5,038 bases of DNA from an uncultured Verrucomicrobiota bacterium (lineage in GTDB: Bacteria; Verrucomicrobiota; Verrucomicrobiia; Opitutales; LL51): assembly GCA_947174645.1 (NCBI GenBank), contig CAMWJR010000062.1, positions 1 to 5,038 of the forward strand, read 5' to 3'. This document shows positions 1 through 5,038 of this stretch, in pieces. Under the pieces are notes generated by a model, which was not told where the DNA came from, ran no database searches, and saw only the letters and a program-made list of their open reading frames with translations. A program made the position numbers and the translations under genes. Numbering within the stretch: the stretch's first letter is position 1; every line of letters begins with the position of its first letter.

Positions 1-537
1 CTTCTCGACCTACACCCGCTCGCACAACAAATTGGAATGGATTGCCCGTTTTTTCTTCACCAGCAATCTGTACAGCTCGCAACCGGTCGTGGGGAACTAT
101 TGGAACCGATCGCTATTGCTCGGCTTTTGAAAGATTATCACTGTCTTGTATTTTGTCCGTCCTTTGAAATTCATACACCGGACATCTACCGTTTGTTTAA
201 AGAAAATCCGCATTACTCAACCCAACAGACGGCATTACTAAAAAATACGCTTCTCTCACCTCAGAAAGATTTCGATATCGAGGCGCTGTGTTTTAACTCC
301 TTTGAATTCTTAGTTTTAAACATCTATCCCGAGTTGAACACGCTGTTTACTGCACTGAGAGAGCACGATTTTCGCCCCCATCTTACGGGAAGCGGCAGTG
401 GTGGATTTATTTTAGGAAAAAATCTTTTGGAACTCCAAAAAGCGCAGAAATTTATTTGGGATCAATGGCCCGACTGCCGGTTATGTGAAATCGTTACGTT
501 CGACGTGGCCGATCAGCCATCAAAGAACTTTACTTAA
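1..537 (+). CDS. ispE: 4-diphosphocytidyl-2-C-methyl-D-erythritol kinase, C-terminal part (5' end outside window)
   Basis: IspE is a cytoplasmic GHMP-family kinase that uses ATP to phosphorylate CDP-methylerythritol in the non-mevalonate (MEP) route to isoprenoids. The frame is open from base 1 to a TAA at 535-537, giving 178 visible residues of a family usually about 280-300 long. The N-terminal third, with the ATP-binding motif, is therefore missing. Visible landmarks are G-M-D-C-P-F-F-L (visible residues 12-19), whose Asp matches the family's catalytic aspartate; A-T-G-R-G-E just after it; a V-F-C-P-S-F-E-I-H-T-P segment typical of the IspE mid-region; and the glycine-rich GHMP motif III, G-S-G-S-G-G, at visible residues 130-135. 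The ATG at 37 is internal to the conserved part and is not the start. Its 3' end overlaps the convergent ABC ATPase gene by 18 bases. The family call is firm; other GHMP kinases fit less well. Confidence 0.9.
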   Translation, partial: LLDLHPLAQQIGMDCPFFLHQQSVQLATGRGELLEPIAIARLLKDYHCLVFCPSFEIHTPDIYRLFKENPHYSTQQTALLKNTLLSPQKDFDIEALCFNSFEFLVLNIYPELNTLFTALREHDFRPHLTGSGSGGFILGKNLLELQKAQKFIWDQWPDCRLCEIVTFDVADQPSKNFT

Positions 538-1296
538 AAAGTCACGAAGACGTGGATGCTGTGGGTGTTCAAAGATTGCACTCGGACTGCCCTCTTCTAA
601 CAACTTTCCATCCGCCATAAAAAGAATACGATTACCGACCTCACGCGCAAATCCCATCTCGTGCGTTACAACAACCATCGTCATTCCCTCACGTGCAAGC
701 TCCTTCATCACGTCGAGAACCTCCCCGACCATCTCAGGATCCAGCGCCGAAGTCGGCTCGTCAAAAAGCATGACCTCGGGATCCATACACAACGCGCGGA
801 CAATTGCTACGCGCTGCTTCTGCCCGCCGGAGAGTTGAATGGGATACGCATTTGCCTTGTTTTGTAAACCCACACGCTCAAGTAAGGCCCGGACTTTTTG
901 TTCAATCGCTCTTTTAGGAAAATGTCGTACCTTTCGCGGCGCTAGGGTCATGTTTTGCAAGACCGTCATATGAGGAAAGAGGTTAAAGTGCTGAAAAACC
1001 ATCCCCATCCGTTGGCGGTAATGGTCGATGTCTAGCGTCACTGTTTTTCCCGCCGAGTTCACATAGCTGTGTTTCGTAATATCGATACCGTTAAAGAAAA
1101 TCGCACCACTTGTCGGTTCTTCGAGCAGGTTCAAGCTGCGTAAAAACGTCGATTTTCCCGAGCCTGAGGGACCGATGACCACCATGACATCACCGCGACG
1201 AATATCGACGGTAATACCATCAAGCGCTTTAACTGAGCCCTGACCGTAGTGCTTTTTGAGGCGCTGGACCTGAATCAGATTATCGCTGGTCGCCAC
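520..1296 (-). CDS. Polar amino-acid ABC transporter, ATP-binding protein (GlnQ/HisP/ArtP type)
   Basis: This is the cytoplasmic ATPase that powers the amino-acid importer encoded just upstream. All nucleotide-binding motifs are present in the 258 residues: Walker A GPSGSGKST (42-50), Q-loop Gln102 in VFQHFNLFPHM, signature LSGGQ (155-159), Walker B VMLFDE (175-180), D-loop SALD (183-186) and switch His212. The length is normal for the family. Residues 72-96 carry a longer loop before the Q-loop than GlnQ has, resembling the corresponding stretch of HisP. The start is GTG at 1296, supported by AGAGGA at 1303-1308 six bases upstream; the following A-T-S-D-N-L-I-Q-V leads straight into the usual first beta strand. 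It overlaps the permease gene by 17 bases, implying translational coupling, and ends inside the last codons of convergent ispE. Substrate cannot be deduced from the ATPase. Confidence 0.95.
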   Translation of the reverse strand: MATSDNLIQVQRLKKHYGQGSVKALDGITVDIRRGDVMVVIGPSGSGKSTFLRSLNLLEEPTSGAIFFNGIDITKHSYVNSAGKTVTLDIDHYRQRMGMVFQHFNLFPHMTVLQNMTLAPRKVRHFPKRAIEQKVRALLERVGLQNKANAYPIQLSGGQKQRVAIVRALCMDPEVMLFDEPTSALDPEMVGEVLDVMKELAREGMTMVVVTHEMGFAREVGNRILFMADGKLLEEGSPSAIFEHPQHPRLRDFLSKVL

Positions 1297-2101
1297 GACG
1301 CATCCTCTTTTCTAAATAGGCCACACCCTTGCTTGCCGGAAAACAAAGACAGAAATACAGCCCCGTCGCAACCAGTAGCGGTTCCATCACGATGAACGCC
1401 GCACCGCGGACTGCATTGACCGCCGACATAATATCCTGGACGCCAATCGTGTAAGTCACTGCTGACTCCTTGATAATAGCAACAAACTCGTTAGCGATGG
1501 CCGGTAAAATGTTTTTCAGCGCCTGAGGAAAAACCACATAACGGAAGGTCTGAGAACGATTCAGCCCAAGTGAACGCGCGGCCTCGGTTTGTCCACGGTC
1601 GACCGACTGGATCCCTGAGCGAATAATTTCACAGAGGTATGCTCCGGAATTCATTCCTAATGCGATAACACCGGGCAAGAACCGGTGAAACTTAATAAAA
1701 CCAAAAAGCGTACCCGTCGGCAGCTTAATAAGGCTAAAAACGCCGTGATAGATGATAAAAATTTGTACGATTACCGGTGTCGATCGTACAATCTCGACAT
1801 AGGTCGCGGCGATGAAAGCCAAGGGATTAAAACGCCCCAAACGGTACCAAAAGCCACTTTCGCGCTTTGTGCCCTTGCTCGTATACTCTAAAAAGCCAAA
1901 AAACCTGGGGAAAGTTCGGGCGAGCCAAAGAAAAGGGTAGCAGTGGCTCATGCGTAGGGTCGCTAGAACAAGCGCAAGCGCGAAGCCGATCATTACCGCG
2001 AGCAGCGAAAGCAAAACCGTCACCACAAACCCCTCACCGAAAAGCTTCGCGTACGGGATTATTTTTTCGAAATTCGAGACCTGGATAAAATGTTCCATCA
2101 T
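1280..2101 (-). CDS. Polar amino-acid ABC transporter, permease protein (HisM/GlnP family)
   Basis: This is the inner-membrane channel subunit of the importer, 273 residues. A hydrophobic first helix spans about 24-48. The family segment Y-V-E-I-V-R-S-T-P-V-I-V-Q-I-F lies at 101-115. The EAA loop that docks on the ATPase begins EAARSLGL at 173-180 and runs to about residue 192 (...VVFP). Further hydrophobic stretches are around 141-160, 199-220 and 233-255. It is the only permease gene in the cluster, so a homodimeric channel is expected. Residues about 52-92 are an unusually long, Arg/Lys- and aromatic-rich link between the first helix and the conserved Y-V-E-I-V-R segment; GlnP-type proteins usually have only a short link here. 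The start is one of two adjacent ATGs (2101 or 2098); the nearest GGAG lies 16 or 19 bases upstream across a hairpin, so the initiation site is not well set by spacing. Confidence 0.93.
   Translation of the reverse strand: MMEHFIQVSNFEKIIPYAKLFGEGFVVTVLLSLLAVMIGFALALVLATLRMSHCYPFLWLARTFPRFFGFLEYTSKGTKRESGFWYRLGRFNPLAFIAATYVEIVRSTPVIVQIFIIYHGVFSLIKLPTGTLFGFIKFHRFLPGVIALGMNSGAYLCEIIRSGIQSVDRGQTEAARSLGLNRSQTFRYVVFPQALKNILPAIANEFVAIIKESAVTYTIGVQDIMSAVNAVRGAAFIVMEPLLVATGLYFCLCFPASKGVAYLEKRMRRGDQR
1303..1308 (-). promoter_or_regulatory. Ribosome binding site of the ABC ATPase gene
   Basis: On the minus strand AGAGGA stands six bases before the GTG at 1296, inside the last codons of the permease gene. 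It supports GTG as the ATPase start and fits coupled translation of the two overlapping genes. Confidence 0.7.
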
Positions 2102-2118
2102 GAGTCTGTTTCAGACTC
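2102..2118 (-). promoter_or_regulatory. Intercistronic hairpin abutting the permease start codon
   Basis: Read on the minus strand, GAGTCTG-AAA-CAGACTC is a perfect 7-bp stem with a 3-base loop. It occupies 17 of the 22 bases between the binding-protein stop codon and the permease ATG. Its 3' arm touches the ATG at 2101, and its 5' arm takes the last G of the only Shine-Dalgarno-like GGAG (2118-2121). There is no T-run after it, so it is not an intrinsic terminator. In ABC importer operons, hairpins after the binding-protein gene often protect the upstream mRNA or lower permease translation; that role here is inference. Confidence 0.6.
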
Positions 2119-2123
2119 TCCAG

Positions 2124-3041
2124 TTACGGGTGAACCTTTCCGTCGGCCCCAAGAAGACCTTCGTACGTATTTCCGTCCGCAAGCTCTCTCGCCTCTCGAA
2201 TAAAGCGCGCCATACTTCCATCGTCGAGTGCTGCCGTAACCGCAAAGTTAATCGCGGCCAGTAGCGCGGGATGATTTTTGGTAACACCAATCGCGGACCC
2301 TTTGATCTCACAGGGTACATCGAGCGCGACACATAATTCGGGATAGTTCGTTTGATAACTTTTCGCTACAGGGGTTTCGATGTAGGCACCATCGAGCTTT
2401 CCACTCAGAACTTCGGCGAGAATCTCGGGAACTTTCGCTAACGGGACAATATCGGCATTCGAACTATATTTTTTCGCGAGATCGATCTGAATCGAGCCCG
2501 TCTGTGCCCCAATCTCTAATCCCGCCCGATCGGTCGCCGCCAGGTCCGGATAACGATCTTTGTTCGACTTCAAACAGATAAATGACTGTCCACTCTGATA
2601 GTAAATTTTTGAAAAGTCCATGATCGCCTCGCGTACGGGATCGGGCGTAAATCCGGCCATCCCAATATCTACAGATCCTGATTGAAGCTCCATAATCACG
2701 CCATCGAAATCCATCGGAATGATTTCTAACTCTAACCCAAGGTAATCCGCAATATATCCCGCTAATGCGAGGTCAAAGCCCGCTAGGTTCGGATTTCCTT
2801 CACTATCGAGTGCATAGAATTCGTACGGCGCAAAGTCGGGGCTCGTCGCGACGGTCAAACGCCCCTCCGTGACAGTCTCTAACAGCGGCTTCAACTCCTC
2901 AAGCGACATAGCAGCATAATCTTCTTGGGCCTGAGCAACGGGCACGGATTCTGTCTTTTTGGTACACTCCCCTTTATTGCCGAACCACACAAAGGCCGCT
3001 ACTGCCAACACCGCCAACATTAACAAAACGCACTTCTTCAT
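2124..3041 (-). CDS. Amino-acid ABC transporter, extracytoplasmic solute-binding protein (family 3)
   Basis: This protein captures an amino acid outside the cytoplasmic membrane and delivers it to the permease encoded downstream. It has 305 residues. A basic then hydrophobic N-terminus (MKKC, then residues 5-20) is a signal peptide or membrane anchor. Cys26 follows in K-G-E-C, which is not a proper lipobox. The family-3 fold starts near residue 60: LTVATSPDFAPYEF (62-75), GFDLALA (88-94), the I-P-M-D-F-D-G-V-I-M-E-L-Q-S-G stretch (108-122), and A-G-F-T-P-D-P-V-R (129-137), where the Arg is the expected contact for the ligand carboxylate. TGSIQ (181-185) and L-D-G-A-Y-I-E-T-P-V-A later form the second lobe; the Glu there stands where many members have the Asp that binds the ligand amino group. 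Start ATG 3041 has AAGGGG nine bases upstream and its own promoter candidate. Arginine, glutamine or another polar amino acid is possible. Confidence 0.93.
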   Translation of the reverse strand: MKKCVLLMLAVLAVAAFVWFGNKGECTKKTESVPVAQAQEDYAAMSLEELKPLLETVTEGRLTVATSPDFAPYEFYALDSEGNPNLAGFDLALAGYIADYLGLELEIIPMDFDGVIMELQSGSVDIGMAGFTPDPVREAIMDFSKIYYQSGQSFICLKSNKDRYPDLAATDRAGLEIGAQTGSIQIDLAKKYSSNADIVPLAKVPEILAEVLSGKLDGAYIETPVAKSYQTNYPELCVALDVPCEIKGSAIGVTKNHPALLAAINFAVTAALDDGSMARFIREARELADGNTYEGLLGADGKVHP

Positions 3042-3050
3042 TCTATATTT

Positions 3051-3056
3051 CCCCTT
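3051..3056 (-). promoter_or_regulatory. Ribosome binding site of the solute-binding protein gene
   Basis: AAGGGG on the minus strand is nine bases before the ATG at 3041. It is the best-spaced purine-rich site of the importer genes and agrees with the high expression usually needed for a binding protein. Confidence 0.65.
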
Positions 3057-3080
3057 CCCAAGCGCCTAAAAGCAGGACTG

Positions 3081-3108
3081 AATCAATTTTTCACACCATC
3101 GCTGTCAA
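3081..3108 (-). promoter_or_regulatory. Probable sigma70-type promoter of the importer operon
   Basis: On the minus strand a perfect -35 box TTGACA (3103-3108) is followed after 16 bases by TTGATT (3081-3086), which matches three of six positions of TATAAT. The start point would be about 30 bases before the binding-protein ATG, leaving room for the AAGGGG site. The -35 is strong by eye but the -10 is weak, so helper regulation or a different consensus is possible. Confidence 0.5.
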
Positions 3109-3123
3109 GTTTTAAGAAAAATT

Positions 3124-3134
3124 ACCGTTACGGT
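3124..3134. repeat. Small perfect inverted repeat between dapF-like gene and importer promoter
   Basis: ACCGT-T-ACGGT is an 11-base perfect inverted repeat just after the DapF-family stop codon and 15 bases upstream of the importer -35 box. On the minus strand it can form a 4-bp stem (ACCG-TAA-CGGT) followed by AATTTTTC, so it could be a weak terminator for the upstream gene. It could equally be an operator half-site pair upstream of the promoter. The stem is short and neither role is secure. Confidence 0.3.
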
Positions 3135-3135
3135 C

Positions 3136-3933
3136 CTAAAACGTAAAGCAGCGCGCGACGCGTTCGGCGTGGCCATATTGGAGAATCGACCGTCCAGAAA
3201 GCTCCATTTGCAGACTCCCCCCCGGCATCTTGACCGTCACAGTCGGTTCACACAATTGTTGACGATATGCCGCTGCAAAGACCGCTGCCGCACTACTCCC
3301 CGAAGACAACGTCCGCCCAACACCGCGCTCCCAAATTTGGGCCCATATTTTATCTGGTGACGCGACATAGGCAAACTGCACATTCGTTTTTTCCGGGAAT
3401 ATAGGCAATGTTTCAAATTGCGGCCCGAAGTGCTCGACATAATCGTCTTTGAGCTGTTGAACATCTGCAACCCACACCACACAGTGCGGATTGCCCATCG
3501 AAACTGCAGTAACATTAAAGGTATTGCCCTCCAGTGTGACTGCTTGGGTGTTCGGTGATGGTAATAATGATCCTGAAAACTGGGGTTCTCCAAAGTCAAC
3601 GCAGATCGTATCGCCTGATTTTCGACAAAGGCAATCTCCCGAATCCGTTGCAATTAATACAGTATCGCCACCAAAAGTATCGAATAAAAATTGAGCCAAA
3701 ATACGTAGGCCGTTGCCGCTTTTTTCCGCGATAGAGGCATCGGGATTGTAGATTTTGAGGCGGAAACGCCCCGGATCTGGGAGTGGATAGCTATATAAAA
3801 GCCCATCAGAACCCAGGCCGTAATGCGGGTCACAGAGTTGGCGAATATGCTTTGGTGTCAGCGATAGCAGCTGCCCCGGATCGAAGCACACGAGGTACGC
3901 GTTGCCGAGCGCTTGGTACTTGAAAAGTTCCAT
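3136..3933 (-). CDS. dapF: DapF-family (diaminopimelate epimerase-like) protein lacking both catalytic cysteines
   Basis: DapF converts LL- to meso-diaminopimelate for lysine and peptidoglycan synthesis, without a cofactor, using two cysteines as base and acid. The ATG at 3933 is chosen because MELFKYQALGN aligns with the family N-terminus (usually M-x-F-x-K-M-x-G-L-G-N). This gives 265 residues, near the normal 270-280; a TTG at 4008 would add 25 unsupported residues. Conserved binding features remain: Gly-Asn11, LKIYNPD before the first active site, GNPHCV, K-T-N-V-Q-F and WERGVG. However, the first active-site motif reads KSGNG (Ser72, codon AGC, 3718-3720) instead of CGNG. The second reads T-L-S-S-G-S-S-A (Ser211, codon TCG, 3301-3303) instead of T-x-x-C-G-S-G-A. 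The frame is intact and otherwise well kept, so it does not look like a decaying gene. It could be a serine-based variant epimerase or racemase, a related enzyme with other chemistry, or a binding protein. Family membership is firm; classical activity is doubtful. Confidence 0.88.
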   Translation of the reverse strand: MELFKYQALGNAYLVCFDPGQLLSLTPKHIRQLCDPHYGLGSDGLLYSYPLPDPGRFRLKIYNPDASIAEKSGNGLRILAQFLFDTFGGDTVLIATDSGDCLCRKSGDTICVDFGEPQFSGSLLPSPNTQAVTLEGNTFNVTAVSMGNPHCVVWVADVQQLKDDYVEHFGPQFETLPIFPEKTNVQFAYVASPDKIWAQIWERGVGRTLSSGSSAAAVFAAAYRQQLCEPTVTVKMPGGSLQMELSGRSILQYGHAERVARCFTF

Positions 3934-3942
3934 CGGGCCATC

Positions 3943-3969
3943 AACATACGGGAATGCCTCGGGAGTCAA
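3943..3969 (-). promoter_or_regulatory. Possible promoter of the dapF-like gene, giving a near-leaderless mRNA
   Basis: On the minus strand TTGACT (3964-3969) is followed after 15 bases by TATGTT (3943-3948, four of six matches to TATAAT), which ends nine bases before ATG 3933. A start 6-8 bases after the -10 would leave a leader of only one to three bases. This fits the lack of a Shine-Dalgarno site before that ATG, but the spacer is short and the -35 lies inside the first codons of the MFS gene. Confidence 0.25.
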
Positions 3970-5038
3970 AATTATTTGCGCCACGCTATCCGTTTGATCC
4001 TCAAGCAATCCCCGGCTATTACGGCTGGGTAATTTTTGTAATCTCGCTCGCGGAACGGCTGATTAGCGTTCCGGGACATAATGTCGGCATCGCTCCTTTT
4101 ACGGAACCGATTCTACAGCATCTCGCAATCACGCGGACGGATTTCAGTCAAATACTTGGTATCGCGATTTTTCTCAGTACGTTTCCACTCCCCACTTTTG
4201 GACGTGTTTTCGACCAAATCGGGGCGAGAAAGGCGGCAGTCTATTCGGCATTCGGCCTGGGCTTGACGCTACTGTTCTTAGGTAATATCGAACTGATGAT
4301 TTCAACCTTAACACCTTTCCTAGGAACGCACGCAGCCACACTTTTAATGCTTTTTCTGGGGTTCTTTTTGTTAAAACTGCTGGGGCAAAACCTCCTGCCG
4401 CTCGCTAGCCGCTTCATGTTACTCCGTTGGTACCCCCATATGACCTATGCCATTATGGGGGTTTCGGGGCTTTTTGTATCCATTATTTTCGGCTGCGGCC
4501 CCAAGATGACCGAGTTTCTCATCGTACGATACGGTTATTTCGGCGCATGGCTTCAAATGGGGATTGTGACACTTTTGGTTATTCTGCCGATGCTTTGGCT
4601 TTTTTGCCGCGATAGCCCCGAATCCTGTGGAATGGCAGCGCCCGAAGGCTTTCAGAAAAAGGCAGGGAATACCAACCATGTAACCGACGCAACCTTATGG
4701 CAAGCGTTACGGACTTTCGATTTCTGGTTATTCGCAATCGCAACGGCAACCTCGACGTTTACGACCACGGGCCTCCAAATTCACATCGTCGATTTATTTC
4801 GTGACGTCCACGCATGCATGGATAACGCTCTCAATATCTTTTTACCGGTCGCAATCGTGAGCGCCATCTCTGGCGTCTTTTTTGGATTCTTTCAGGAGAG
4901 GATCGCGATCTATTTCTGCCCAGTTGCAGTATTTGCCGTTAATGGGCTTATCGCGGGCTCGATTGACTTTATTGCTCACCCCTGGATTCTCGGGACCTTT
5001 ATTTTTCTTTTCGGCATGAATTGGGCGCTGTATGGGAT
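3954..5038 (+). CDS. MFS transporter, monocarboxylate/oxalate-antiporter-like (3' end outside window)
   Basis: An open frame from ATG 3954 reaches the right edge without a stop, giving 361 residues of a protein expected to be about 400-450 long. It is an inner-membrane secondary transporter. After a short polar N-terminus, YYGWVIF (22-28) opens helix 1. S-V-P-G-H-N-V-G-I-A-P-F-T follows at 38-50. The MFS motif A loop reads GRVFDQIGARKA (83-94). Hydrophobic stretches lie around 95-118, 127-152, 165-182 and 200-217. A central linker, RDSPESCGM (219-227), resembles the R-x-x-P-E-x-x-G-L linker of monocarboxylate/oxalate-type carriers. The second half begins at about residue 250 with further helices around 257-275, 293-312, 318-340 and 345-360. 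No other in-frame start exists after the TGA at 3921-3923, and the ribosome site is poor (CGGGA directly against the ATG). It diverges from the dapF-like gene with only 20 bases between starts. The substrate is unknown. Confidence 0.85.
   Translation, partial: MPRESKLFAPRYPFDPQAIPGYYGWVIFVISLAERLISVPGHNVGIAPFTEPILQHLAITRTDFSQILGIAIFLSTFPLPTFGRVFDQIGARKAAVYSAFGLGLTLLFLGNIELMISTLTPFLGTHAATLLMLFLGFFLLKLLGQNLLPLASRFMLLRWYPHMTYAIMGVSGLFVSIIFGCGPKMTEFLIVRYGYFGAWLQMGIVTLLVILPMLWLFCRDSPESCGMAAPEGFQKKAGNTNHVTDATLWQALRTFDFWLFAIATATSTFTTTGLQIHIVDLFRDVHACMDNALNIFLPVAIVSAISGVFFGFFQERIAIYFCPVAVFAVNGLIAGSIDFIAHPWILGTFIFLFGMNWALYG

Noticed and set aside
37..39. ATG at 37 as the start of the first gene
   Set aside because: The frame is open to base 1, and the ATG lies inside a conserved IspE motif (G-M-D-C-P-F-F).
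485..867. Plus-strand open frames at 485-838 and 661-867
   Set aside because: Both are antisense to the ABC ATPase signature and Walker B region and have no family features of their own.
2102..2118. Hairpin as an intrinsic terminator
   Set aside because: No T-run follows on either strand, and it lies inside an operon whose downstream genes are needed for the same transporter.
1867..2264. Two plus-strand open frames opposite the permease gene and the binding-protein end
   Set aside because: Basic, low-complexity translations antisense to conserved ABC transporter coding sequence; the second crosses the gene junction.
3237..3653. 138-residue minus-strand open frame inside the dapF-like gene
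   Set aside because: It is an out-of-frame shadow of a well-conserved DapF reading frame, with no recognisable domain.
3934..4008. TTG start for the dapF-like gene, adding 25 residues
   Set aside because: The added residues do not resemble the DapF N-terminus, there is no spaced ribosome site before the TTG, and the family start fits MELFKYQALGN at 3933.
4419..4679. 86-residue minus-strand open frame opposite the MFS gene
   Set aside because: It is His/Lys/Asn-rich with no hydrophobic core or known motif, and is antisense to clear MFS coding sequence.

Overview
The window looks like ordinary bacterial chromosome: dense, intron-free genes with almost no spacer DNA. It holds two housekeeping-type genes of bacterial pathways (non-mevalonate isoprenoid synthesis and a DapF-family epimerase) around a complete polar amino-acid ABC importer, plus the start of an MFS transporter. 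The IspE fragment has the wording 'DCPFFL ... ATGRGE', which I associate with Verrucomicrobiota/PVC and Bacteroidota-type IspE proteins. A PVC-group bacterium is my best guess, from memory only and with low confidence.

Layout, left to right. Positions 1-537 (+) are the C-terminal part of ispE, cut by the window edge. Its last 18 bases overlap, tail to tail, the end of an ABC ATPase gene. Positions 520-3041 on the minus strand are a three-gene importer, transcribed solute-binding protein (2124-3041), permease (1280-2101), ATPase (520-1296). The permease and ATPase genes overlap by 17 bases. A perfect 7-bp hairpin fills most of the short gap between the binding-protein and permease genes. A TTGACA-type promoter and a good ribosome binding site lie just before the binding-protein gene. 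Positions 3136-3933 (-) are a DapF-family gene. From 3954 to the right edge (+) runs a divergent MFS transporter of the monocarboxylate/oxalate-antiporter-like type, cut by the edge. Only about 20 bases separate the two divergent start codons.

How the parts fit. The importer is self-contained: a periplasmic binding protein, one permease that would act as a homodimer, and one ATPase. It probably imports a polar or basic amino acid, but the exact substrate cannot be read from sequence. The DapF-family gene lies directly upstream on the same strand and could feed transcription into the importer.

The most notable feature is that this DapF-like protein keeps the usual substrate-binding framework but has serine at both positions where diaminopimelate epimerase has its two catalytic cysteines. 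That leaves its chemistry open. No RNA gene, CRISPR array, insertion sequence or phage-like gene was seen. The only non-coding stretches are 2102-2123, 3042-3135 and 3934-3953, so there is no gene-free region above 300 bases.
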